Shown: positions 1-11,560 of the stretch, piece by piece | Layout: each line of letters starts with the position of its first letter | How positions within the stretch are numbered: position 1 is the first letter of the stretch | DNA from: Capsicum annuum | Lineage: Eukaryota; Streptophyta; Magnoliopsida; Solanales; Solanaceae | Length of the DNA stretch: 64,000 bases | NCBI RefSeq assembly: GCF_002878395.1 | Contig: NC_061120.1 | Span: 118,103,213 to 118,167,212 of the forward strand | Direction: 5' to 3' | Translations under genes and position numbers: made by a program | The notes under the pieces: generated by a model | Database searches by the model: none | Told to the model about the DNA's origin: nothing | Seen by the model: the letters and a program-made list of their open reading frames with translations, nothing else

Positions 1-1172
1 ATGAACATAAAAGACTGGTAACATACCAAAATCTAAGTTAGGGAAACTTTCTGGATTAGGATAGATCTGGAGTGCATAATGTCTATTTTGATGCTAACCA
101 CTATTGGTACCTTGCTGACGCAACTCCTTACCTTGCTGTTCTAGAACTCTACACTCTCACATCTTGTGGCATGGCTTACCACACCTAAATCATACATCAC
201 TGCCTGCCATACATGCACCTAGATAACTCTTACCATACTCTTCGCAAGCGGATAAGTAAATCCTCTATTTTTACTACTCTGGGCCTCAGAGCCTAGCGCT
301 CCATCATAATGGTCATTTCTAGACTTAGGTACTGGTACACTAGCTTTGGATGGAGCTTGGACTAAAAATTTTTGATTATGCTGAGAACGGTTACCACCCT
401 GTGACTTAGGCTGAGCAAAGATGAAATTACCAGTCCTTGCTCTCTTACTCTGTCTCTTGCTCATCCTAATCTTGTGCTCCTCTATCTGCTGAGCATGTAT
501 CATAAGTCTAGATAAAGTGGTATCACTATTCAACATGGTAGATCTACACTCATTTACCACACTATCATTTACCCCTAACACAAACTTACTTATTTTACCT
601 CTACCGTCTGCTACCACATAAGGGGCATATCTAGCTAATAGAGTAAATTTGAGAGAATACTTCTTTACCATCATACCATTGTGCCTAAGGTTAATGAACT
701 CTAGTACCTTAGCTTCTCTAAGCTCTAGTAGAAAAAATCTATCAAGGAAAGCAGAGGCAAACTCCTCCCACTCTATAGGGACTGCATCATAAAAACTTTC
801 TTACTTCCATTTCTTGAACCAAGTATGAGCAACATCTTGTAATTGGTATATGTCTAACTCAGCACTTTAAACAGTAGTAACCCCTATAATATCTATCACC
901 TTCTAAACCTGATCTAGGAATTCCTGTGGGTCTTCATCTGACTTAGACCCTGTGAAGGAATGAGGATTCATTCGGGTGAAGTCCCAAATTCTACCTGTAG
1001 CTAAATTGGTCACTGGGTTGGCCAGAATGATAGTTTTTCATTCATTCTTGGCAGCAACTGACTGAGCAAAAGTGGTGAATACAGCCCTAAACTCTGTATG
1101 AGAAACATGATCGCCTAAAAGGGCTTCAGGCTGAGGGTCTGAATGATTCCCATTTCTTCTTTTAGGGGGAAT
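1..1172 (-). pseudogene. Del-like Ty3/gypsy gag remnant (element A)
   Basis: The minus strand reads a retrotransposon gag (capsid-nucleocapsid) almost end to end. The longest open piece is 219-674, with motifs such as YSLKFTLLARYAPYVVAD and SRLMIHAQQIEEHK that mark the capsid region of Del/Tekay chromoviruses. Upstream frames (about 1172 to 675) give the gag N-terminus, including PPKRRNGNH, EEDP-type and WFKKWK motifs. The expected ATG near 1172 reads ATA, so the start is lost. Around 142-185 a CCHC zinc knuckle is readable (CGKPCHKM, then a stop, then EC). The sequence runs off the window at base 1, so protease and RT, if present, lie outside. Several stops and frame changes make it nonfunctional. 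Assignment to gag is firm; the lineage is inference. Confidence 0.85.
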
Positions 1173-1363
1173 ATCTTTAGAAGAAAGAGAGAAATGGATT
1201 AGGCTAAGATTATGCTCACTGGCACGATATGAGTACTGAAAAAAAGAAAACTATTCGTAATACATCTCATAGCCTCCTGCACATATGTGTGGTGCACAAC
1301 ACACATATGTACAAGAATCTACTAGATGCGGCATTCAGGCTTCTTAGGACTCTATTAAACCTA

Positions 1364-1376
1364 GCTCAGATACCAA
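1364..1376 (-). promoter_or_regulatory. Primer-binding site (tRNA-Met type), degenerate, element A
   Basis: On the minus strand this reads TTGGTATCTGAGC, one change from the canonical TGGTATCAGAGC complement of initiator tRNA-Met. It lies directly downstream of the LTR end at 1380 and upstream of gag, which sets the element's orientation as minus. Confidence 0.8.
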
Positions 1377-1379
1377 GTT

Positions 1380-4300
1380 TGTAACACTCCGATTTTCTGA
1401 ACCGAAATGCTACATGCTACTCATGACCCAGAAGGACAATAATTTAACCCATGACTGATATTTGTACTTGGATACTGCATCATATATCATAAAATATAGA
1501 AACATGAACATAAAAGGCCATAAGGTTGAACTGAATAAGCGTCTGACAACAAAATGTCTGAAAAAGGTATCACAATACAAAAATAAGTCATAAATACTAA
1601 AAATAATGAGATCTGAATAGCTAATTTGACATCAAGTCTGAAAGCCTCTAACTAAACTGAATAAGGAGTTAAAGGAACATGTTCTAACTAACTCCATCTA
1701 GCAACTGAACAATAAATATAACAATAATAATATCGTCCTCGAATGAGAAGGACTCACTATAAACTCTAAACACTGGAATGCTACTGCTGATCTAGAGCTC
1801 GTGCCTGTGAACATATGGTGTAACATAATAGAAAGAACCATAGCACAAATGCGTTAGTACGTCTTATTGTACTGAGTATACGAGTGAGATAGGCTCAATG
1901 CAAAGGGTTATATGCATGAACAATGCTGACTGATATAAACGTGAGAATACATACATATATACATAATTGTAACTCAACTAGTGGAGATACTGAATACTGA
2001 GTCTGTATACTGACAACATGAGTGTACTGATACTGATATACAAAATAGATGAACAACTATTTTTGGTAGTTTGAATTATGAATAACTGGTCTGGTTGACT
2101 GTGTCTGACAGTCCTGAAGCTGAATACTGCTATTATGAATTTTGATAATTAATATGACTGATACATAAGTTCAAAAAATTGATATAACTGATACAACTAT
2201 GATGATCGGCCTAATCGATGTAACTAATACTGAGCGAATGTATTTGATAGTCTAAGTTCTAATAGAACTATCTGAGTTCTATTTTATATAGAGTAACTCA
2301 GCTTGAGATCAGTCCTATCTAGAGGGTGATCTTTAAATTTGATGATTCTGATACTGTTTAACTATAGTTGAGACCAGTCTTGTCTAATGGGTTATCTTGA
2401 AGTCTATTTATAATGATAAGGACTTATTGTCTCTAACAGTATTGAATCTATACTACTGAACTGAGTTGACTGTATCTAACAGTCCTAAATCTGTAACTAA
2501 AACTGTGGGATGTGTTCATCTAATCGACATGCCCCAAACTAAGCTGATTGGGGTCCAATATCTGCCCTGACTGGAAAGGTATCAGTACCATTCCACCAGT
2601 AAAGACATCTGCTATGGAGTCAGTCCTAATCTAGCGGGTGACTACTGGGATCAGTCTTATACATATAAATGTGCTAACGGCTGACCCCTGAGTATGTCAG
2701 TCCTATCTATCGGGTGATATCTCATACCTACGCTTGATACTTAGTTGTGGAACTTATGGATTGCTTCTGAGGATCTTAGTCCTAATCTAACAAGGTGAGT
2801 CCCCATCCCTAGGCTCACTGGGTGCTAAGTCCTACTCCCATCTTAAAGATTCTAAACTAAAAAACTAGGCTGAACTGAATAACTGAACTAAACTGATTAG
2901 CTGAACTAATACTGACTAACTAGACTGATACTAATGGTATTGTTTAGTGGAGCTAAACTAAGTTTACTAGATTTCAATGAATGATGGAATATACTGAATT
3001 CTGAGAACTGGTTGAGATTTCTGAAGTTACTGAGATTGACTTTGAATACTAACGTTACAGTTACTACTGAGTACTGAGATCACTGAGATTATTGAACTAC
3101 TTAGATTATTGAGGTTACTGGATTTTCCTAAGTCACATGACAGACTAATTTCTATAAATCATGGCTTGATTAAGAGTATTGTGAAAACATGACATAGATC
3201 TAGGCAGACAACTATATTTTTTGGGTACAAGTACCCCCTGGACTCGATGGAAAGAAACTGACACACATGACTGACTTGATCATAAAAGTAGATTCCATAA
3301 TCCACAACATCATAAATAAGGGATTTCATACTAAGCTTGGTTCTCAATAATATATTTCATGGAAGGGAACTTCATACAACATGTATATACTTGCATAGCT
3401 TTCAATACCATGCTTATTACATTTTACTACCATAATCCATAATATCATAACTTTGGGAATTTCATGAAGTACATGGGTATTCTATATCTTGTACATGAGT
3501 GGGTTTTGTATATAAACATAGCATAAGTCCATAAGACTAGTTCATGAACATCCCAGCAACATTTACAAAACACAATACCTACATGAAAATCATTGGAATA
3601 TGGGGGCGTATCATGAATCCTTCATTTAGTCACAATTTAGCTGTAATGCATGATTTCTAGTCTCTTAGCTATTTTATCAAAAACCTTACATGCATAACCT
3701 AGGCATAGGTGTAAATCATATTATTACTCATTATAAATAATCAAATTTACATGTTTTCAACTCATATGATGTCATAGATTCATAATAACAAATAAAGATT
3801 CCATATTAGCATCATTCAATACACAAACTTGATATACAATCCATTCATAAGGGTTGTAGAAATTCATGGATGAAAGGAATCCATGAATGAACACACGCAT
3901 ACCTTAGAAAGGAAAACTTGATGATTTAATGAAGAGCTCTTGGATTGGGAAACTTAATTCTTGATTATCTTGAAAAAAGCCTTGAATCTTGCTTTTGAGA
4001 GATAAGTTTAATGGAAACCCTAATTTTGTGGTGGAGAGTGTAAGAGAGGGTTTTTGAGATGCGTAATTAAAGATAAATGGGAAAAATTCTACCTCTTTAG
4101 GGTTATAAGTCATGGAAGGTAAAGGTAATGACCAAAATACCCTTGCAAAAATACCCTTGAATTGCTAAAAAATATAATCGACACCATCCGTGATAGGCCG
4201 TCAGCTCCGTGATAGGCTGTTATGAACAGCCATCACAAAAGGGGTCTAAATTCTTGATTTTCTTCCCAGGGCTAACGATGTTGTCAAAAATGTCATCAGA

Positions 4301-4745
4301 ATGTGACGACGTCGTCAAAAAGATCATCAGAAATGTGATACCCCATCTAAAACATCGTCACCATTTTCCAGCTTGACATGCTGGAATAAAATGGGGATAA
4401 CTCTTTTGGAATAATATTGAATTTAGGAGAAATTTGTATTGTTGGAAAGAGAATTCAAAGATATTTCATTTCATATACAGTAAACCACACAATTCTTTAT
4501 ATACAATGAGTTATGGTCAATTAAAGTTGACCCAAGTTTTGACGCTCACTAAAACTTGAACTATAGGAAAGCTTTCAACCTATACTTGAGTTAGGAGACC
4601 TCTATGATCTAATTTCAAGCTAAAATAGATTCCTACACTACATAATTGATTGACACACTAAATTTATATAGGATTTGAGGCTTTTGAAACATCCACGCAT
4701 AGAAATAATGAATTTTCATTCTAGTCCAAAATGTGGGGTATTTCA
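1380..4745 (-). repeat. 5' LTR of element A (about 3.37 kb)
   Basis: In the element's sense (minus strand) the repeat begins TGAAATACCCCACATTTTGG at 4745 and ends ...GTGTTACA at 1380, next to the primer-binding site. TG...CA termini are present. A 3.47-kb homologue in the same orientation lies at 59862-63326; both share the same order of blocks, for example CAAAATACCCTTG near 4133 and 62657. The central part (about 2000-3130) is rich in the pentamer ACTGA and carries five copies of a 20-bp motif (see findings). Open frames called here (3159-3347, 3904-4113) have no coding character and are treated as noncoding LTR sequence. The partner 3' LTR is outside the window. Confidence 0.85.
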
Positions 4746-6260
4746 AGGATATCAGAGAATCATTCTCTTATGAATTTGATTCTTTTTGGCACCTATGCTT
4801 TTTCTTCGTTTTGGGGATCCATCCCTTTTTTGACACTCTTTGATGGTTTGGTATAGAGGACTTTCGAGTTTTAGGGATGGTTTGGTTAAGTACAGTTTTG
4901 CTTAATTAGTTATTTTTATGTCTTTACTTTTAAATTTGAATTACTTTTAATGGATTATCTAACTAACTCTTCTAAGTGTTGATTATAATATGGTTATTTT
5001 AGGGTAAATGGTATACCACCGAATAAGTGGTGTTGGTGCCACTCATCGTGACACCAATACCATGAGATAAGGATCTAAGGAGAGTCATGTTATTGAAATG
5101 GGTACATTTGGATTTCATCTATTGATTTGATTATTTTACACTCATGCTTATCTTATTATAAGAGATGTGGTGGATTTTAATGTGATTCTGAGCATGGACT
5201 AGGTATCCTACTATCATGTTGTCTTGAATTATTTTACCTAGATCGTTACCTTAGCCATGTCTGACACAGACCCAATCATATGGAAGGGAGCTCCTAGAAG
5301 TTATCTAATATGGATTAGTTTGTATATTTATGTTAGGTTGCTTATTTTTTGAGGTTGTGTGTCTTATCTCGCTTATATTTATGATTTTAGTATAAAGAGT
5401 CCATCACATTACTTTGTTTCTGTGGTTCAAGCATTTCCTAATAATTACCCAATCAATCTATGTGGTCTTTCTCTTGCGAATAAAATTAAGATTGTTACTG
5501 ATTTTGAGTTAGACACTCGGCCTATATATATGGCACCTTACTTTATGGCTCCTATCGAGCTTTAGAAGCTAAAGTCTAAGCTTTAAAATAATTTTGGTAT
5601 GGGTTTCATTAGACTTAGTGTGTCTCCTTGGGGATATCATGTGTTGTTTGTGAAGAAGAAAGAAGGATCATGCGTATGTGTATTCATTATAGGTAGATTA
5701 ATAAAGTGACAGTGAAGAAACATTATAATATGCCTCATATTGATGTTTTATTTGACTAGCTTTAGAGTGCAGTGGTGTTCTCTAATATTGACTTAAGGGT
5801 CGGTTACCATCAGCTGGTGATTTTGGCTGAGGATATCCCGGAGATATCCTTTAGGACCTGTTATGGATGTTTTTAGTTTCAAGTGATGTATTTTGAGTAA
5901 CACACCAATCGCAATTATGGATTTAATGAATCATGTGTTAAGATCTTATTTGGATTCTTTTTTTATTATGTCCATCAATGTCATCTGTCTTTATTCAAAG
6001 ATTAGAGAGAAGCATATGAAGCATTTGAGAACTGTGCTTTATTGTTTGAGAGATCATATGGTGTTTGCCAAATTCTCTAAGTGTAAATTTTGGCTTGAGT
6101 GAGAGACATTCCTATTGCATGTGGTGTCTAGGAATGGGATTATGATAGACCTTACAAAGACTAAGGACATTCGTGATTTGGCTAGGCCTACATCTCCAAT
6201 TGAAGTTCGCATCTTCATTGGTTTTGCCAGTTATTATAGGTAGTTCGTTGATATTTTTCC
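4746..6260 (+). pseudogene. Gypsy pol remnant G: protease end and reverse transcriptase
   Basis: Plus-strand frames read the protease-RT part of a Del-like pol polyprotein. About 5161-5220 gives the DVVDFNVIL motif at the protease C-terminus. 5359-5565 gives the linker with the RPIYMAPYFMAPIEL motif, equivalent to the PISIPPYRMAP motif of gypsy RT. About 5605-5660 gives SVSPWG and VLFVKKKEGS. 5893-6102 gives MDLMNHVLRSYLDSFF and the palm/thumb motif FAKFSKCKFWLE. The catalytic IDD of RT reads INV (in FFIMSINVICLYS), so the aspartates are lost. At least six stops or frameshifts are present. Sequence 4746-5160 upstream is too decayed to read. Element A's LTR abuts its left side. Confidence 0.85.
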
Positions 6261-7422
6261 ACTATTATAGTGTTGATGTCCAAATTGACTCATAAGAAAG
6301 TTCCTTTCTGATTGTATGAGAAGTGTGAGTTGAGGTATGAAAAGATAAGAGATTTCTCACCTCTATTTATATTTTAGCTCTTCCTGTTGAGGTTGAGGGA
6401 TTCATCATGTATTTTGATGCTTCTAGTGTTAGTTTGTATTGTGCATTTATGGTGTAGAGTCATGTTGTGACCTATACATTGAGGAATCTAAAGTTTAACT
6501 AGCATAACTACCCCACTCATGATTTTGAAGCATTATCTTAATGGTGTGCATTGTGAGATCTTTATGAATCATCATAGTCGTTAGCATCTTATAACCTAAA
6601 GAGATCTTAACACTAGGAAGTGTAGATTAATGGTGAGATTAAGATAGCTTTACCTTGCATCATCCGAGCAAAAATAATGTAGTAGTGGATGTCTTCAGCC
6701 GAAAGGCAGTTTGTATAGGTATCATGGCTTGTATTTTAGTTTCTTAGAGGTTCTTTCCATGGCATATTCAGTCCTTATAAAGTTTGATGGTATGTTTTAA
6801 TATTTCATAATCTAGGAGGATTTTTCCTAGTTTAAAGGTGAGGTCCTCACTATTTGAACAAATTTTTAATCTCTAGTCTTAGGATAATAGAATTTGCATC
6901 ATCTGTGATCAAGTGTTGCGTGGTGAGCCCAAGAGGGCTACCACAAGTGCTGAGGCAGTTTTGAGATTTGATACCTGTATTTGTGTTTTGAGAGATGATG
7001 ACTAGATTCTATCTATTTTGTGTGAGGATCAAAGCCCCAAGTATTTTATTACAATATGATGTATAGTGATTTGAGATAGAATTATTGGTGGAGTGGTATA
7101 AAGCGAGATATGATGACCTAGTGGTTTGATTTAGATGTTACCTAATCCTAAGTTGAAATAAGAACTGATTACAATGGACTTTGTTAATGATTTACCTTAT
7201 TTTCTCTTTGTTTTAATGGTTTTTGGGACATTGTGGATTGGTTGACCAACGCAGAACATTTCATTCATATATAGATGTCATTCAGTGTCGAGACGTTGGA
7301 TCATTTCTATTTTATAGAGATAGTTTATTTTCATGGTGTGCCTATATAAATTCATTCAGATCGGGATTTAGTGTTCACTTTAATCTTTTGGAGATCTTTC
7401 CAGGAGGAATTAGGTACCCAGG
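6261..7422 (+). pseudogene. Gypsy pol remnant G: RNase H and integrase, cut by insertion
   Basis: This continues the pol of element G. RNase H is very decayed (about 6400-6740), but its end is recognisable by HPSKNNVVVDVFSRKA, the counterpart of the HPGKANVVADALSRKA motif of chromoviruses. Integrase remnants include ELITMDFVNDLP near 7165, the segment around 7223-7280 that matches VDRLTKSAHFI-type sequence with changes, and HGVPI/HSDRD around 7335-7375. The reading stops abruptly at 7422, where the LTR of the next element begins, so the rest of integrase was displaced by that insertion. The open frame 7223-7450 is in the wrong frame and crosses the LTR boundary. Confidence 0.78.
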
Positions 7423-9971
7423 TGTAATACCCCATATTTACCTGACATAATTTATGCCTTAGTACATGAGTAATCTTGTATAAAATTTTTGAAATACTTA
7501 GTATTTTCAATTTAGAGCCTACCATTGCATACGAAATTCAATTAGCTTTCCAATGATATAAAATTGGCCCAAATATGATACCCGAGTGAAGAGTTAGCGT
7601 AATTTTAGTGAAACAGTGTACCACCTGGTACTTCAGCGCGTCGCGGAGGCTGTGCAAATAGGAATTTTCATTTTCGAGTGAGCCAACATGATACCACCGC
7701 GTTGTGCCACCAGCCAATTTCCCAATTGTCACTTTTCCAGTGTTGCTCCCCGATAATGATGCGTCGTCCCAAGGCCCAGTTTCCCACTCAGTGAGGCACC
7801 GCAATGGTACTAAATCACGTCATCAACCCAATTACCAGTTGTCCACTTTCTAGTGAGCTGGCGAAATTGTACCGCGTAGTGCCAGGGGGTAATTTTGGAT
7901 ATTTTTGACGAAAATCCAAAGTTTTCTCCAGGGTTAAATAGTTTTTTCATGAATTTACTACGTCCAGATAAGTGATTAAAACCCTAAAAATGTTTTAAGT
8001 CATTCAGTATTCAATTTTTCCCCAAAATCAAGAGCTTTCTCTCTAAAATACAAAACCCTAACTCCAAAAAACCAAGAGCAATCTCAAGAAATCCTCTAAG
8101 AACCTTCAAGAACTCATCTTCTCAAGTATCTTAGGTATTCATTCATGGGTCCCTTTAACCCATGAAGTCCAAGAACCCTTTTCAAACATACAAGATCTCA
8201 GATTCATGTTTTTTATGTTTGAATTAGATTGAATTCATGTTCATGATATTAATTGGGTTTCAATCCATGATTTAATTGCAAGTTTTATGAAAATTGAATA
8301 GCATGTGTAATGAATATGTGATTATCTTTATAAACCCTGGAATTTACATAATGGTTAATGTGAATATGATGTTAATTAGGTTTATTCCGTGATTACTATA
8401 AGATTCATGAAATTAGATTAGTATTTTATGGGGAATTATATGGATTGTATGCTAAACCGGTGAATTTCTAAGTTTTGTCATTGCAATTACCATTTTTATA
8501 TGCTATCCATGATTATGTGCATGAAATTATGCTCCCCAATTGTTTGATAGAATGTCCATGTGAATAAAGTAATCAAATCATGACGTGTTAGTATATGTTC
8601 AAGCTTATGCCCTACAAGTGTTTGATAAAATATCTACATAGGTGAAATCTGAACAAGTGTACATTGTTATTCTTTGCATGATCATATGATGGTTTACTTT
8701 TCATGCTATCGAGTCTGAGAGGTATTTAATACCTGACAATTTAGTTGTTTACATATAGCCAGTGTCAGTTACAGAAGAGTATCAATCATGTCACGACCAG
8801 TAGTACTCTGAGTTAATTACAAAATTCAGTAGAACTCAGATAGTTATAAAACTCAAGAAACGCAGTAAACTCAGTATCAGTCTTGTCTAGTTCAGTATAA
8901 TAAGTTCTGTGTCTTTCAATTACGAGTAGGATTCAACACCGAATGAGGCTAGGGATAGGTTCTTACTCATTTGGTAGGACTGAGTCCCTAGAAGCAATCC
9001 CTAAGTTCCAGAACTACATAGCCAGCGTAGATTATAAAATGTCACCCGTTAGAAAGGACTGACATACTCAGGGATCACCTACTAGTTTAGGACTGATCTC
9101 AGGGTCTCCCGTTAGATAGGACTCACTCCACAATAGATGTAAGTACCCATGATAAGGTATTAGCACCCTCTCAATTAGGCTTACAGATAGGAACTAACTC
9201 AGTTATCTTATTTTATTTGGGGCATGTCAGTTTAATGATTAACCCCCATAGTTTGAGTTTCAGTCTTCAATTTAGAACTCACGTCAATAACTTTAGATAT
9301 CTGTTACTCAATTATAAGGACTCAGTGCTCAACTTCAAAAAATCTCAGTTACAGTCTATATGTATATGTACAGTATTGCATACTCATTGAATTCTGTAGT
9401 ATCAATTATCCATGTATTATTACATTCAGTTACTCTATATCATTTAGTCAATTATTATTCATGCATATGAACCCTTGTATTCATCCTTACCTCATATAGC
9501 ATACTAGTTCATTCCACATACTGACCGCATACTCTGTCTATATGTTATAATCTCTCATATCATAGGTTCGAACGCTCAAGATCCCAATCGTATTTAGACA
9601 GATCCATCCACTAGTTTCAAATTTAGTAATGATTCCTTTTTTATCGGGGATATGATTTAATTTAGTTTATCAGTAGTTCAGTAGTTGGAGTTAGTTGGGG
9701 ACTTATCCCATCAACTCCATAATCAGACAATAAAATTGGAGGCTTTCAGACTAGACAAGTTTAGAAAGTGTTTAGTTTTTAGATTTTTTTAACAGATGTT
9801 ATAATTTAGCAGCATTTAGATTTTGAACCTTTTGGCAATTCAACCTAATTCCATATTTATTTAAGTATTACTATTGAGTGCTCACAACAGATATCAGTCA
9901 TGGGTTAGATTATAGTCCTTTGGAGTCATAAGCACTATATGGCATCTAGGAAGTACTCTCAGGAAGTTACA
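7423..9971 (+). repeat. 5' LTR of element 2 (2549 bp)
   Basis: It starts TGTAATACCCC at 7423 and ends GTTACA at 9971, followed by the primer site. The first ~730 bp align with 13114-13845 (for example GAAATACT(T/C)AGTATTTT). A GC-rich stretch with GCG-containing short motifs lies at 7625-7900. The 8700-9520 part is TCAGT-rich, with three copies of a TCACCCGTTAGATAGGACT-like motif and a small conserved hairpin at 8706-8742. Minus-strand open frame 7538-7804 is a chance frame in the LTR. Confidence 0.9.
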
Positions 9972-9975
9972 AACT

Positions 9976-9988
9976 TTGTATCAGAGCC
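9976..9988 (+). promoter_or_regulatory. Primer-binding site (tRNA-Met type), element 2
   Basis: Reads TTGTATCAGAGCC, one change from TGGTATCAGAGCC. It lies four bases after the LTR end, the usual position for this lineage. Confidence 0.85.
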
Positions 9989-10193
9989 TAAGGTTGAACA
10001 GATTCCTAGGGTGTCTTAAAACTGCATCAAGTAAAGTCCTGTGCATAGGTGGTAGCGCACCACCCCTATGGACTGAAGGCTATGAGATATTTTAGGAAAA
10101 GTTTTCCTTCTTTCAGTATTTATGTCGTGCGAGTGAGTATGATCTCAAGTTAAACTGTCAGTATAATCCATTTCTTCATTTTATTTACAGAAC

Positions 10194-11560
10194 ATGCCTC
10201 CCAAAATGACTAACGAAAGGAGAACCGAAAATTAGTCAGCACCTCAGCCCATTCAGGCAGATCCCCTGGACGAGCATATGTCCTATGAAGGATTTAGAGT
10301 TGCATTCATTACTCTAGCCAATTCTGTAGCAGCTTAGAATAAACGGCTAGCTGCTGCTCAGGCCAAAACAGTGGCTAATAAAGCTGCAACCAAGATTCAA
10401 GACTTTACCCAAATGAATCTTCTCCTATTCTCAGGATCTAATTCAGAATAAGATCCATAGGAGTTCCTCAATCAGGTTCAGAATGTCACATACATCATGT
10501 GTGTCACTTCTAGTGAGAGTACTGAGTTAGTTTCTTATTATCTACAAGATGTAGCTAAGACATGGTTTAAGCAGTAGAAGGTAGATAGGGGCACAGATGC
10601 AAAGCCCATAGAGTGGGAAGAATTTGATACTATTTCCCTAAAAAGATTCTTTTCCTTACTACTATACCCTTATTTTCACTCAGTTAGCCAAGTATGCTCC
10701 CCATGTAGTAGCAGATAATAGGTCCAAAATAAGCAAGTTCGTATTTGGGATGTCAGATAGTGTGGTTAAGAAGTGCAGAACTACAATGTTGATTAAAGAG
10801 ATGGTCATCTCTAGGCTTATGGTCGATGCTTAACAGATTGAGAAGTAGAAGCGCAAGACAAAAAAGAGAGAGAATAAGAGAGTTAGAACAGGTAGTTTTA
10901 ATTTTAGTTAGCCTAAGAGAGCATTAATCGTTCCCAGTTTCATAAAAAATCTTTAGTTTCAAATCCATCCTCTGCTAGTGTACTAGTAACAAAGTTCAAG
11001 TATTGCCATTATGATAGGGCCCCAGCCTCCAAAACCCAGGATGGTGTGAGTAGTGGTCGTACCTATCCTCTTTGCAACGAATATGGTTGACATCACCTAA
11101 AAATATGTAAAGCGAGCAGTGATGTATGTTTTGGATATGGTAAGACGTGCCACCGGATGTGGGAGTGTAGAGTTATGGCTTAGAGGGAAAATGATTTATG
11201 ACAATAGGGTCAGTACAACCGTCCTTCAGCTCAGTCTGATCGCCCAAATTAGCAGGGAGCTACTTCTTGTGCTGCCACTGGGAAACGCCCAAATAGGCTT
11301 TATTCACTCCAGTCCAGACAAGATCAGTAAAGTTCTTGTGTCATGGTTACCGGTACATTATGGATCTTATTTTTACATGTTTTGTCTTATTAGATCTAGG
11401 AACTTCTTTGTCTTTTTGTAATTCCTAACATAGTAGTCGATTTCAAAGTCAGACCAAAAACCTTAACAGAACCTTTTCAGTTTCCACCCTAGTGGGTCAG
11501 TCTATCTTAGCCCAGAAGTATATAGGAACTGTCCAGTTATGATATCTTAGAAATTTAGGC
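10194..11560 (+). pseudogene. gag with protease scrap, element 2
   Basis: The start ATG at 10194 opens MPPKMTNERRTEN, the N-terminal signature of this gag family. Capsid motifs follow: DFTQMN, EFLNQVQNVT, ELVSYYLQDVAKTWFKQ. Later come SKISKFVFGMSDSVV- and QIEKQK-like pieces near 10720-10850, and a decayed CCHC knuckle near 11070-11165. Around 11430-11520 a short protease-like piece (EPF, then VGQS) can be traced, after which recognisable pol ends. At least four of the early stops are TAG where relatives have CAG or TGG codons. Gag residues are recognisable despite stops and one frameshift near 10660. The open frame 11119-11421 partly overlaps this region but in a frame that is not gag. Confidence 0.82.
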
